From PALSA-350 sp963794165 (GTDB lineage Bacteria > Acidobacteriota > Terriglobia > Terriglobales > Acidobacteriaceae): a stretch of DNA of 64,000 nt. The notes beneath the pieces were generated by a model. That model was not told where the DNA came from, did not search any database, and worked only from the letters and a program-made list of their open reading frames with translations. This document shows, piece after piece, positions 54,174 through 63,461 of the stretch. Location: contig CAWCCT010000011.1 in assembly GCA_963794165.1 (NCBI GenBank), positions 310,001 through 374,000 of the forward strand. The letters are read 5' to 3'. The translations under genes were made by a program, and so were the position numbers. The stretch's first letter is position 1; each line of letters opens with the position of its first letter.

Positions 54174-55349
54174 TTACAGTGGTACGTCGACCTCAATCCC
54201 ACCGGCCTCGGCGGATCGATAACCGGCGTAGATAACAGCGATCGTGTCCTGCGCAAGATCCACCCCTGAGAGAGGCTCACGTCCGAAATAGATACTCTCC
54301 ATAAAGTCCTGGAATTCTTGCGGGTAGCCGTGTTGCCAATCTTCATCAGCAGCCGGGCGGCTCCAACCCTGCTTGGTCCCAATTTTCTCCGTGACGTAGA
54401 CATCCTTCAACAGTTCTTCCTTAGGGTTGAAAGTTTCCAGCGCGTCGACGGGATTCAGATTGCAGCGAGTGCGGTGATTGTTGCAAATAACCTCCAACCA
54501 GTTGTGCACCCCGCCCAGAACCAGCTCCGATGAAAAGATGTCTGCGACTGTCCCGTCGGAAAAGGTGATATGAACCTGTGCGTAGTCTTCGACATCCTCG
54601 TAAGTTGTTCTCAGGAAGCCTTCGTCCCGATAGTTTTTAGACCGGGTAATTTCGTGGGTGCGGGCGTTTACTTTTGCCGGTCGAATGGGTGCACCGTTTC
54701 TGGCTTCTCCTTCGGCCCTCTTCAAATAGAGTGCCGCGCTCAGAGGATGGCATCCCTTCCCGACCAGGGAGCCGCCGCCGGAAAATCGCCAGCTTCCGTA
54801 ATAGGGCGAATGCGATCCACTGTGGGATTCCTCCCCGATGATCCAGAGAATCTGGCCGCCGCTCTTGACGAGAATTTCCCGCTCCTTCTGCACCGATGGA
54901 GCGTAGATCCAGTTCTCCGCGTAGCACACTGTCTTGCCGCTGGTTTTTGCGGCGCCAAGAATTCGAGCACAACTTGCCATGGCTTCGCGGAGCATGTGCT
55001 CCTTGGAGAAAGTGTCGCCGCGGAACTCAGCCAGGCCGCCGCCATAAAACCCTGTGAAGGGCTTTTCGATGATTACGTGCTTTCCGCGCTCTAACGCCTG
55101 AACGGCGAGCGCCTCATGAGTCGAGGGGGGACTGCAGAGGTCGATTACATCTACCGCATCGCAGAGGCTTTCAAAACTTTCAAATGCCCGGATCCCTTTT
55201 TCTCGCGCAAATGTGTCCCGGGCTTCCACCGTTTTCGAGGTGACCCCCACGACATTCACGGGTACTCCATAGACCCGCTGAAAGCCGGTCCAATGAAATT
55301 TCGCGGCAAACCTTGCCCCGACAATACCAACACGAATAGGCTCCGCCAC
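54174..55349 (-). CDS. Gfo/Idh/MocA family oxidoreductase
   Basis: 391 residues. The Rossmann motif is RVGIVGARFAAKFHWTGF, EKPF is in HVIIEKPFTGF with the conserved Lys, and GGGSLVGKGCHPLSAALYL is the substrate-side helix with His. NAD(P)-dependent sugar or inositol dehydrogenase of unknown substrate. The start is the GTG at 55349, with AAGGAG upstream; a longer TTG start at 55403 adds an unlikely basic tail. It lies in a plant-glycan neighbourhood. Confidence 0.87.
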   Translation of the reverse strand: MAEPIRVGIVGARFAAKFHWTGFQRVYGVPVNVVGVTSKTVEARDTFAREKGIRAFESFESLCDAVDVIDLCSPPSTHEALAVQALERGKHVIIEKPFTGFYGGGLAEFRGDTFSKEHMLREAMASCARILGAAKTSGKTVCYAENWIYAPSVQKEREILVKSGGQILWIIGEESHSGSHSPYYGSWRFSGGGSLVGKGCHPLSAALYLKRAEGEARNGAPIRPAKVNARTHEITRSKNYRDEGFLRTTYEDVEDYAQVHITFSDGTVADIFSSELVLGGVHNWLEVICNNHRTRCNLNPVDALETFNPKEELLKDVYVTEKIGTKQGWSRPAADEDWQHGYPQEFQDFMESIYFGREPLSGVDLAQDTIAVIYAGYRSAEAGGIEVDVPL

Positions 55350-55475
55350 TGATGGCTCCTTCTTGAATAGCTTTCGTTTCAGCCAGGTTCGTCCTGTCCC
55401 CAAGCCGATGCTTCAGTTTAGCGTTTGCATTCATTCGGTAATCGTCCGGGGGCGCCGGGTCGCGTCCAGGAAATT

Positions 55476-55502
55476 GCGCTAAAAGCGCTAAAAGCGCTAA
55501 AA
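55476..55502. repeat. Three tandem copies of a 9-base unit
   Basis: The unit gcgctaaaa is repeated exactly three times just downstream of the DUF3987 gene's stop (5 bases away). Such short direct repeats can be slippage products or the edge of an integrated element. Nothing else is seen in 55350-55507. Confidence 0.6.
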
Positions 55503-55507
55503 GCCCC

Positions 55508-56935
55508 CTACTGCTCTTCTGCTGCGTCCTCCTCTGCTGTCGATTCCTCGTTTTCTTGGGGTTCGTTCTCTTCGATGGCTGACCAGAGGGTAGAGGGTCG
55601 ACCTGCGGTGGCCTCAGTTTGAGCGTAGAGTGCGCCCAGGGCTACGAGTTGTTCGAGGGCGGCGTCGATGCGGCTGCCCTCGACGTGGCCGTGAAAGAGG
55701 CGCCTGATCTGATACTTTGACAATCCGTCGTTAGAGGCCTGGATGGCTTCGCGGATACGGTCAGCGATGGGGTCTCCGGTGGACGTGCCGAAGAGGAGGG
55801 AGGCGCTCGAATAGCAGTAATCCCAAACGGCGAGGGCAGCCTGGAGATGGGGCAGGCCGATGACGGACGTGGAATCCAGGGCAGCGTAGATAGCGCTGAG
55901 ACGGAGGACCTGGGCTTCGGCGCGGCTGGTGGCGGCTCCGCGCAGGCCGGGACGGAGCTGGCTCAAGGCGGGATAGCAGTGCTGCCAGAGGTCGCGGGCC
56001 GCCGCATCCCGTCGGAACAAGATTTCGGGGGTAGCTGCGGTCCAGTCGAGAGCGCGGCGGAGTTCGCGGGCAACCGGGGATAGATCGGCGGCGCTGAGGT
56101 TTCCGCCTTCGGGGAGGCAGTTGCCTCGCTGCACCCAGGTCCAGAGGCAGCGGTTGGCAAATCCGTTTTGCGCTTCGGTGCGGGGGAGATGCTGGGCAAG
56201 CTCACGCTGGGTAATGTGGGCAATGAGGCTGATGTGGGTTCCGGTGGCTTGCAGGTTTTGGTGCATCTCGAGGTTGGGGAGATGGCCGCTATCCCAGGCG
56301 CAGCGAAGCAGAGGCGATAGGTGTCCGTTGGCGCGCTTGAGCGTGTGGAGAACAGAGGCGAACTCTTCCGAAAGGGCGAGGAGGCGGCGGTCGGTGGGCG
56401 GCTGCTGATCACGCAGAGCATGGACGAGGCCACTGGCTGTCAGGCGCGCGGTGGTGACGCGGGTGGAGAGCCAGGGGTGGTCGACTTCGGCGAAGAGGCG
56501 GGCGATCTGACTCCAACTGGTGCCTTTACGCGCCTTGCTGGAATCGCCCACGAGCACGACGTAGAGGTTCAGACTGTGGCGGGTGGCATCGACCATGCAG
56601 TGGGGTCCGCGGCCGGCCAGGTTGCCGAAGACGGCGAGAAGCTGGAGGAGAATGGCGGCCGGGTGGGCCTCGGTGTGGGGAGCAATGGTGCGGACGGCGA
56701 TTCCCGCGAGACCGTGAAGAGCGGCTTCGTCCAGCTTTGGAGTCACAGAAGGGCCGGGCGCGGGTGTTAGGGGTGCTTCCTCTGGCTGCGCCGCGCCTAG
56801 CGCCGGTGGCTCAGGCGGTTCGGTGGGGTGTTCGGGTTGTGGCGGAAGGCTGTGCAGTTCCGCTCGTCGCCGTTGCAGGTCGGCGAGGGTAGGTACATAT
56901 GGGCGAACGATGCCGTTGCTCGTATTTCGTAGCAT
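55508..56935 (-). CDS. DUF3987 domain protein (mobile-element type)
   Basis: 475 residues. A Pro/Glu-rich N-terminus to about residue 65 precedes the domain. Then AAILLQLLAVFGNLAGRGP, YVVLVGDSSKARKGTSWSQIAR (P-loop-like GDSSKARKGTS), LALSEEFASVLHTL and HISLIAHITQRELAQHLP follow. DUF3987 proteins are helicase/primase-like and are found with plasmids, phages and integrative elements. A C-terminal winged-helix-like part (GLSKYQIRRLFHG) and an acidic tail end it. No integrase is adjacent, so it looks like a remnant of an element. Confidence 0.82.
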   Translation of the reverse strand: MLRNTSNGIVRPYVPTLADLQRRRAELHSLPPQPEHPTEPPEPPALGAAQPEEAPLTPAPGPSVTPKLDEAALHGLAGIAVRTIAPHTEAHPAAILLQLLAVFGNLAGRGPHCMVDATRHSLNLYVVLVGDSSKARKGTSWSQIARLFAEVDHPWLSTRVTTARLTASGLVHALRDQQPPTDRRLLALSEEFASVLHTLKRANGHLSPLLRCAWDSGHLPNLEMHQNLQATGTHISLIAHITQRELAQHLPRTEAQNGFANRCLWTWVQRGNCLPEGGNLSAADLSPVARELRRALDWTAATPEILFRRDAAARDLWQHCYPALSQLRPGLRGAATSRAEAQVLRLSAIYAALDSTSVIGLPHLQAALAVWDYCYSSASLLFGTSTGDPIADRIREAIQASNDGLSKYQIRRLFHGHVEGSRIDAALEQLVALGALYAQTEATAGRPSTLWSAIEENEPQENEESTAEEDAAEEQ

Positions 56936-57035
56936 GATTAGACACTCTTACTGTTTCGCGATGCGATGCGCTGTTAATACTTAGATACGGATTCGGTGAA
57001 ATACCTTACGGTCTAATCGAAATTATTTTTGAGGC

Positions 57036-57338
57036 TTACGTAGATTCCCTCAGCCACCGGGCGCAAGGGCAGGCAGTTGGGAGAAGTACAGAAAGCGCCC
57101 TGGCGTCCGAAACCACATGTAGGCCGGCTTCATCTACAGCCTTCCTAAGGTCGGCACACTCAAGACGCTGGCCATCAAAGGACCAACTCAGCAGACAGAA
57201 GACCTCTAGCCGCGCCCGATCTGGGTCCCCGCCTACCTCGAGCCGGAATTCCGCCGCGTGGTCGGCGAAGGCCTTGATATGCCGCGCGACCAGTTCGTGG
57301 TAGCGCGCCGCCGCTTGGTCGCGCAACCCACGGGTCAC
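57036..57338 (-). CDS. Hypothetical protein, probably N-terminally decayed
   Basis: 100 residues from a GTG at 57338: GLRDQAAARYHELVARHIKAF, LEVFCLLSWSFDGQRLECADLR and PTACPCARWLREST. In the same frame the coding pattern goes on upstream without a start codon to about 57470 (SRWAALGEPDSAIARLRPL, DYAGQLARILSQVGR) before a stop. A neighbouring frame offers TDSDRIAAVLISESF, so the true N-terminus may be lost by a slip near 57465. No family recognised. It lies beside the DUF3987 gene on the same strand. Confidence 0.45.
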   Translation of the reverse strand: MTRGLRDQAAARYHELVARHIKAFADHAAEFRLEVGGDPDRARLEVFCLLSWSFDGQRLECADLRKAVDEAGLHVVSDARALSVLLPTACPCARWLREST

Positions 57339-57656
57339 ACGGCCAACCTGACTCAGGATGCGGGCGAGCTGTCCAGCGTAATCGGGATCGTCGGAGGAGA
57401 TCGTCAGTGGGCGCAGCCGGGCGATCGCAGAGTCGGGCTCACCCAGGGCAGCCCAACGGGAACGATTCAGAGATCAAAACAGCGGCAATGCGGTCTGAGT
57501 CTGTCACAGCACATTTCTTGAGGGCCGCAGCTGGGATGGCGTGAATGCCCACCACCGCCCACCTGTCACATCTGCCAGTCGCCCGATTCCCGCTCGCGAA
57601 TTACCATACGACTTCTCAATAGGACTACGCGGAGCGCCGCTCTCAAGGAGTGTCGT

Positions 57657-58448
57657 ATGTCTTTCTACTGGATCTACGATCTTCCTACCTGGCTCTTTGG
57701 CGTTCTCACAGTGATTGTGTTCGTGGTTTTCGGTTTGGCTGGCCTCTTTCTCCTTCGCGGCTGGGTGCGACGCATTGACACTGGGCACCATGCCTACAAC
57801 CACATCGTGGGTTTCTTCCTTGCCGGCGTTACTGTCTTGTATGCGGTTTGTGCAGGCCTGCTAGCGGTCGGAGCCTGGGCAACCTTCGCTGAAGTACAAG
57901 GTAAGATTGACCATGAGGCCACTGCCCTCGGCGCTCTCTACCGTGACATCGGTGCGTACCCCGAACCCGCGCGCACCATCTTGCAGAACGACCTGCGCAG
58001 GTATGCTCGCGGAGTCATCGATGTGGGATGGCCGATGCAACGACGCGGGATCGTTCCCAATAACGCCAGCTCGGTGCTGAACGACTTTCAGCAGCATTTC
58101 ATGGCTTTCGAACCTCAGGACCAGAGACAGACCATCGTCGCGGCAGAAGGCTATAGATCCTTCAATGACCTGACGGCAAGCCGAAGAGCCAGGCTCAACA
58201 GCATCCAGGCTGAAATGCCCGGACCTCTGTGGGCAATGATGATCGTCGGAGCCGCGATTTGCATTGCGAACACCTGGTTCCTTCACTCAGAAAGTTTCAT
58301 CATGCACATCTGGATGACGATAATGTTTTCAGGCCTGTTGGCTCTGCTGACCTTCTTGATCGCAATCATGGACAATCCGTATCGAGGAAAGATGGGCGTC
58401 TCTCCAGAACCCCTCGAGCGCGTCTACGAGCAGATCATGTCACCCTGA
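57657..58448 (+). CDS. DUF4239 (bestrophin-like) membrane protein
   Basis: 263 residues. Two N-terminal spans (WLFGVLTVIVFVVFGLAGLFLL and NHIVGFFLAGVTVLYAVCAGLLAVGAW), a soluble region of about 110 residues, then two C-terminal spans (PLWAMMIVGAAICIANTWF, MTIMFSGLLALLTFLIAIM). NPYRGKMGVSPEPLERVYEQI ends it. This layout and the end phrase are typical of DUF4239, a bestrophin-like family of unknown transport function. ATG 57657 begins the first span. Confidence 0.87.
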   Translation: MSFYWIYDLPTWLFGVLTVIVFVVFGLAGLFLLRGWVRRIDTGHHAYNHIVGFFLAGVTVLYAVCAGLLAVGAWATFAEVQGKIDHEATALGALYRDIGAYPEPARTILQNDLRRYARGVIDVGWPMQRRGIVPNNASSVLNDFQQHFMAFEPQDQRQTIVAAEGYRSFNDLTASRRARLNSIQAEMPGPLWAMMIVGAAICIANTWFLHSESFIMHIWMTIMFSGLLALLTFLIAIMDNPYRGKMGVSPEPLERVYEQIMSP

Positions 58449-58506
58449 TGTGACATCGTGTGTGGAGTAGAAGGACCGTTTCAGGATGCGCCAATCGGCA
58501 CGAACA

Positions 58507-58560
58507 TGGGTGCCCCACGTCTCCCGGTATTGGAGAGATCGTATCCAGGGCACTTGATTG
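58507..58560. repeat. Decayed copy of the 'gggtgcccc' palindrome in the gap 58449-58773
   Basis: The stretch gggtgccccacgtctccc is followed by a broken right half (gagagatcgtatccagggca), so the hairpin is partial. The rest of this 325-base gap has no gene; its last 60 bases, ending GTGAGGAGAGCTG, hold the PadR promoter region and ribosome site. It shows that the repeat family ages in place. Confidence 0.5.
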
Positions 58561-58773
58561 CTCCGGGCGAGTGACCGGCTATCCGGAAGTAATCCCCAAA
58601 AATGCGGTTATGTCCGGATAGGCGACCATCCGACCGCCACTCAGAGAACAGAGATACCGCGCTCAGTGAGCGCATTGGACTGTTCCGTCAACTCAGGGCA
58701 AGGATCGCCGCTGCTCCACTTGCTTACCGAGGGGAGTTCAGCTATTCTCTCTCGGTAACCGTGAGGAGAGCTG

Positions 58774-59109
58774 ATGAGCAAGCCTACGGATCTCGTCCAA
58801 GGCACTTTGGATCTACTGGTTCTTAAGATTCTTGCCCTCCAGCCGCTCCACGGCTGGGCTCTTAGCCAGAGACTGAAACAGGTTTCTGGTGACGTACTGC
58901 AGGTGAGTGACGGATCGCTTTATCCGGCGCTTCACAAGCTGGAACAACAAGGGTGGATCCGGGCTGAGTGGAAGCCGACCGAGAACAACCGCAGGGCGAA
59001 GTTTTACTCGCTCACACGGCTGGGTAAACGGCACCTTGAAGAGGAAGCCGCGAGCTGGGAACGTCTCTCCGCGGCAATTTCCGGCGTGTTGCGGTTGACG
59101 GAGGTGTGA
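58774..59109 (+). CDS. PadR family transcription regulator
   Basis: 111 residues. LVQGTLDLLVLKILALQPLHGWALSQRLKQ and SDGSLYPALHKLEQQGWIRAEWK form the PadR winged helix, and NRRAKFYSLTRLGKRHLEEE is its wing and the start of the dimer helix. In Acidobacteria such genes very often precede an ADOP permease, and here the spacing is 3 bases. It probably represses its own operon. GTGAGGAGAGCTG precedes the ATG. Confidence 0.95.
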   Translation: MSKPTDLVQGTLDLLVLKILALQPLHGWALSQRLKQVSGDVLQVSDGSLYPALHKLEQQGWIRAEWKPTENNRRAKFYSLTRLGKRHLEEEAASWERLSAAISGVLRLTEV

Positions 59110-59112
59110 AAG

Positions 59113-61797
59113 ATGCGACTCGAGAACTGGCTGTACACCATTCCGGTGCGTCTGCGTTCGTTGCTCGTGCGCCGCCTCCAGGATGAGGAACTCGAGGAAG
59201 AGTTGCGGGACCACATCGCACGGCAGACCGAGGAGAATCGGTCCCGTGGAATGAGCGAGGAGGAAGCGCGCCTTGCCGCGCTGATGGCCTTTGGAAATTT
59301 TGTGGCGGTTCGCCAACAAACGCACGAAACTTGGAGCTGGCTGACGTTGGAGCATTTGTGGCAGGACTTCCGTCGCGCGCTTCGCTCGGCGCGGCGTGCA
59401 CCGTTGCTTTCAACGGTTGCCGTGCTTGCCCTGGCCTTGGGGATTGGGCTAAATACTGGTGTGTTCACAATTGTGAATGCGGCGTTCTTCAGGGGTCCAA
59501 CGCGCGTTGACCCGGCGAGTTTCGTTCAGATATTTCCCCGGTATGCAGGATGGTTCACAGGGGCAGATCAAAGCCCTTCTTTCACAACCGAGGATTTTGA
59601 GGCAATTCGCAGCCGCTCCCACACCCTCAGTGAAGTGTCGGTATGGCGGCAGTATTCCGCCGTTCTTGAACAGGAAAACAAGTACATCACCGCACTGCTG
59701 GCCTCGTGCAATTACTTTCACGTTCTCGGAATCGACAAACCGCTGATTGGCCGGTTCTTCGCCTCCCGCGAGTGCGACTCCGAAGCCCAGGCGCAGGTGG
59801 CCGTGCTGAGCGAGCCATTATGGAAGAACGAGTTTGACGCCGACCCGCAGATCGTCGGCAAGACCATCCGGCTCAATAACCTACCCGTGACGGTGATCGG
59901 CGTTGCACCGTCCGGCGTTGCCAATCAGTTGCTGGGCGGCGTCATTCTTCCTTACAAGCTGGGGCCTCAGCTCGACCATGCAGGCGATTTAACCGACAGC
60001 CCCGACAAACCCTGGCTTTCCATGACCGGCCGGTTGCGTCCCGGATTCACCCGAGCCAATGCGCAAGCCGAATTGACGGCCATTATGAACCAGCAGGATC
60101 GGGCTTACGTGCAGCGGAAGACTTCGACTTTCGATCGCAAAACCTCTCTGATGCTCACCAACGGATCGGAAATCGAACACCCTTTCATTCGTCCTCTTGC
60201 AGTCGGGATGTCGACGCTGATGCTGGGGCCGCTGGCGCTCGTCCTCCTGCTTGCCTGCAGCAATGTAGCCACGCTTTTTCTTGCGCGCACGATTGCGCGC
60301 AGGGGCGAAGTCGCCATTCGCCTGGCGCTCGGTGTGAGGCGATCGCGGCTCGCCGGCATGCTGCTTATGGAAAGCCTGCTCATCGTTTGCCTCGGAGCAG
60401 CTCTCAGCATCGTGCTCGCTTATCGCGTCCCGCTGATGATCTTGAACCTCCTGGCGCCGGGTCAATCCAGCTTTGACTTGCGCCTCAGTCCTGATTGGCG
60501 CGTCTTTGTTTATCTTATGATTCTCGTAGCGGCTGCAACCGTATTGTCGTCGCTCATGCCCATTCGCGCTGCCTGGAAACTCGATATCCTCACAGCTCTA
60601 AAGGGACGCGAGGGCGCGGCTACTGTTCGCTCCCGTACAACCAGCGGCCTCATCATTACGCAGGTTGCTCTGGGCTTCGTATTGGTGTGCGCCGCGGTCA
60701 TCTTCGGTCGGATGCCAAGTCTCATTAGAGGCATAAATCCCGGATTCGAGATTCATCAGACGCTCACGATACCCCTACGTGTAAACACTTCCGGGGACAA
60801 TCGGGCGAAGGCGCAGGTGTTCTATCGGTCGCTCGAAACAAAGATCCTCGCGATCCCGGGTGTACAGTCCGTTGCGTATGCGAGCCTGCAACCATTCATT
60901 CCTTCTCCTCCTGAAGAAGTGCGCCTTCCGCGGCAGACCAAGGGAAGCGGGCAGCCTGTCTCGGTCGACGAAGTGTCAGATAATTTCTTTCCCTCTTTCG
61001 GCATTCGCGTACTGCGAGGACGTGTGTTTCGCTCCACAGATACAACTTCGGCGGGTCCAGCCGCGGTGGCCGTGGTGTCCAGGGCGTTAGCAAACGAGTT
61101 TTGGCCGGGCAGCGATCCGATCGAAAAAAAAGTCGTTATGCCCGATGATCGCCGCCTGACGATTGTGGGTATAGTGGCCAATACCCGTTCGGAGCATTTC
61201 GGTCGTCCCGACGAACCGCGTATATACACGCTTCGCGGTCCTTCCGCTGTTGGCGGAAACCTCTACGTGCGCTTCGTGGGAAGCGCAAAACCCCTGGAGA
61301 ACGCCATACGAGAAGCAGTGAAGCGCTTGGATCCCTTACAGACGACTGTGCCACAGACAATCTGGGAGGCGGTCGAAGAGCATGCTGAGGCTATCACGGT
61401 GATGGCGCAGATCATTTTGCTTGTGGCCGCAGTCGCATTGCTAATGGCGGTCACGGGTGTCTACTGTGTTCTGTCGTTAGCGGTGAGTCAACGGACGCGT
61501 GAGTTTGGGATCAAAATGGTGCTGGGCGCGAGCCGAGCGGAGGTTTTCCGCTTGGTTCTTTTGCGAGGCGTCAGGAATATCGCGGTTGGAATAATCAGCG
61601 GAATTGCGCTGGCCGAACCCGCCTTGTTGCTGCTTAACCGCTTGCTGGCTACGTCTCCACTTCCCCTTCACCGGTTTGACTCGACTGTTTTCGGAGTCTC
61701 CGCGATCGTACTTGCGGCTGTCTCACTGATCGCCATGTATATTCCAGCATCTCGCGCGATGAGCACCGACCCAATGCAGACTCTGAGAATGGAATAG
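59113..61797 (+). CDS. ADOP-family ABC permease (MacB/FtsX-like, duplicated)
   Basis: 894 residues. The N-terminal ADOP segment (QDEELEEELRDHIARQTEE then MSEEEARLAALMAFGN) is typical of acidobacterial duplicated orphan permeases. Then comes a MacB-like first span (LLSTVAVLALALGIGLNTGVF), a periplasmic core, three spans (PLALVLLLACSNVATLFLAR...), a second periplasmic core (GVQSVAYASLQPF), and a second FtsX group ending DPMQTLRME. No ATPase gene is adjacent, as expected for the 'orphan' group. Probably lipid or peptide export or envelope signalling. Confidence 0.95.
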   Translation: MRLENWLYTIPVRLRSLLVRRLQDEELEEELRDHIARQTEENRSRGMSEEEARLAALMAFGNFVAVRQQTHETWSWLTLEHLWQDFRRALRSARRAPLLSTVAVLALALGIGLNTGVFTIVNAAFFRGPTRVDPASFVQIFPRYAGWFTGADQSPSFTTEDFEAIRSRSHTLSEVSVWRQYSAVLEQENKYITALLASCNYFHVLGIDKPLIGRFFASRECDSEAQAQVAVLSEPLWKNEFDADPQIVGKTIRLNNLPVTVIGVAPSGVANQLLGGVILPYKLGPQLDHAGDLTDSPDKPWLSMTGRLRPGFTRANAQAELTAIMNQQDRAYVQRKTSTFDRKTSLMLTNGSEIEHPFIRPLAVGMSTLMLGPLALVLLLACSNVATLFLARTIARRGEVAIRLALGVRRSRLAGMLLMESLLIVCLGAALSIVLAYRVPLMILNLLAPGQSSFDLRLSPDWRVFVYLMILVAAATVLSSLMPIRAAWKLDILTALKGREGAATVRSRTTSGLIITQVALGFVLVCAAVIFGRMPSLIRGINPGFEIHQTLTIPLRVNTSGDNRAKAQVFYRSLETKILAIPGVQSVAYASLQPFIPSPPEEVRLPRQTKGSGQPVSVDEVSDNFFPSFGIRVLRGRVFRSTDTTSAGPAAVAVVSRALANEFWPGSDPIEKKVVMPDDRRLTIVGIVANTRSEHFGRPDEPRIYTLRGPSAVGGNLYVRFVGSAKPLENAIREAVKRLDPLQTTVPQTIWEAVEEHAEAITVMAQIILLVAAVALLMAVTGVYCVLSLAVSQRTREFGIKMVLGASRAEVFRLVLLRGVRNIAVGIISGIALAEPALLLLNRLLATSPLPLHRFDSTVFGVSAIVLAAVSLIAMYIPASRAMSTDPMQTLRME

Positions 61798-61830
61798 CGA
61801 GAGACCGAAACCCAAAGAGCGCCGCCTGCT

Positions 61831-62253
61831 TCAGGACCGGTCGAAGGCAACGATAGCTGATCGCGATGCACTCATTGTGCGCCTGGAAGCCGCAATCCAC
61901 AGTCCGGGCGAGTCACAGGCAAGCAGGAAGTAACGTTGGGAAAGGAGCATGATTGGCCAGTGGCGAGGAAGCCACAGACATTGAAGGGACAGTAATTGAA
62001 AGAGCCGACACATCTCGTCTTCTTCGATGGGCCTGCCACCAATCTTCAGGAACGCTAAAGGGCCAGCTTCCTCGGTGGCAGAGACAGGAGCTTGCGCTTT
62101 CGCTTCAACAATGATCAATCCAAGTGTCAGCTCTTGAATTTCCCGAATTTCTTTCGCGTAAAGATAGGTGCAATCGTTAATGAGCCGCGCACCTTCTTCC
62201 CAGGGGACCTCTGTCGCTTCATCCGCTCCTGAGAACAAAATAACACCCCACAC
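61831..62253 (-). CDS. Hypothetical protein, possibly frameshifted at the end
   Basis: 140 residues. MWGVILFSGADEATEVPWEE, INDCTYLYAKEIREIQE, LGLIIVEAKAQ and ISGG-like KIGGRPIEEDEMCRLFQL read like a coherent protein up to about residue 88. The last 50 residues are of poorer quality (LQCLWLPRHWPIMLL...), so a slip or a false extension is possible. No family recognised. It lies alone on the minus strand between the ADOP gene and a membrane protein. Confidence 0.45.
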   Translation of the reverse strand: MWGVILFSGADEATEVPWEEGARLINDCTYLYAKEIREIQELTLGLIIVEAKAQAPVSATEEAGPLAFLKIGGRPIEEDEMCRLFQLLSLQCLWLPRHWPIMLLSQRYFLLACDSPGLWIAASRRTMSASRSAIVAFDRS

Positions 62254-62548
62254 AAACCTTTTTATAGCTCGCGCAGCTCAGTTCCTGCAAAGCCGGGTTT
62301 TCGGTAGGTCACCGGTGGGGATAGGCAAGTCACCGATAACTGACGTTTTTCGGGAACTCTGTTCTAGCTGTTGAAAGCCACGTGTATGGAGTGAATGAGC
62401 TCCGGGTTGCCGACAATTCATCGGAAGATTGCAGATGTGTATCAAAAGAGACAGCCTTCCCCAGACACGGATGTAACAATTGTTTGCGCACCTTCGCTGC
62501 AGCGAGCCTTCTTTACTGAAGCGGTCGATGCTGAAAGGACGGGGAAGC

Positions 62549-63229
62549 ATGCGGCTTTCGCTCTTGATTCTCCACATTCTCGCTGGCACCGTCGGCTTGC
62601 TATCCGGCACATTCGCTATTGCCGTCCGCAAAGGTAGCCGCCTACATCGCGCCTCCGGGAACATCTTCACCGTCGCGATGCTTACATTGGCTTCAAGCGC
62701 CCTCTGTCTCGCCATCATGAAGTCGCAACATGGCAACATCATCGGCAGCATCATCACGTTCTACATGATCGCCACGGCGTGGCTCGCCGGGCGTCGCCGG
62801 GGCATAGGCCGGCTTGACCTCGCGGCACTTCTCGCCGGCACCGGCGGAGCCGTCGCGGTTATCACGCTCGGCATCTGGACGCTCCACCACCCCGATAAGA
62901 ACGCCCCCGCCGGCATGTGCTTCTTCTTGGCAGCGGTTCTCCTGCTCGCCGCCGCCGGAGATATCCGCATGCTCGCTCGCGGTGGCATCTCCGGCAGACC
63001 GCGAGTCACGCGTCACCTATGGCGCATGTGCTTCGGACTCTTCTTCGCCACAGGCTCCTTCTTCCTCGGCCAGCAACAAGTCTTTCCCGCTTTTCTGCGC
63101 GGCTCCATCTTTCTGACCGTACTCGCCCTTCTGCCATTCCCCTTGATGATCTATTGGCTCATTCGCGTCCGCTTCAGCAATGCTTACAAAGTACAGCCAC
63201 ACGCCAGTTCGATTGCCGTCGCTCCGTGA
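62549..63229 (+). CDS. Integral membrane protein (DUF2306-like)
   Basis: 226 residues with about seven spans. LLILHILAGTVGLLSGTFAIAVRKGS, LHRASGNIFTVAML with its His, and RPRVTRHLWRMCFGLFFATGSFFLGQQQ are the conserved parts; His in 'HILAG', 'LHRASG' and 'RHLWRM' could hold haem or quinone. I recall this set from DUF2306-like proteins of Acidobacteria. ATG 62549 has GGACGGGGA upstream. The 295-base gap before it has no gene. Confidence 0.75.
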   Translation: MRLSLLILHILAGTVGLLSGTFAIAVRKGSRLHRASGNIFTVAMLTLASSALCLAIMKSQHGNIIGSIITFYMIATAWLAGRRRGIGRLDLAALLAGTGGAVAVITLGIWTLHHPDKNAPAGMCFFLAAVLLLAAAGDIRMLARGGISGRPRVTRHLWRMCFGLFFATGSFFLGQQQVFPAFLRGSIFLTVLALLPFPLMIYWLIRVRFSNAYKVQPHASSIAVAP

Positions 63230-63461
63230 AGCCGGTGGACCCTATCGCAGTCGCGGCGTCGTTTCTCGTCTTAAGATCAAAGGTGCCGCAGCAAGCGCGC
63301 CGGACACTTGGTGGCGGCGCTTTCCGGCGAGCTGCCTGAAAAGTCTTCGGAAGGTGGCCCATCCGGGGATCCCTGGGGCGGCAACTTAGATAGTCCCGTT
63401 TTCAAGGAACTTTTCGTGCTTAATGAATATGATGACATTGCAGCCGGTGGAGGAAGCCACG

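Noticed and set aside
57036..57483. Tyrosine recombinase fragment beside the DUF3987 gene
   Set aside because: No R-H-x-x-R or catalytic Tyr motif could be found in any frame.
62693..63016. 107-codon leftward frame inside the DUF2306-like gene
   Set aside because: Antisense shadow of a clear membrane protein.
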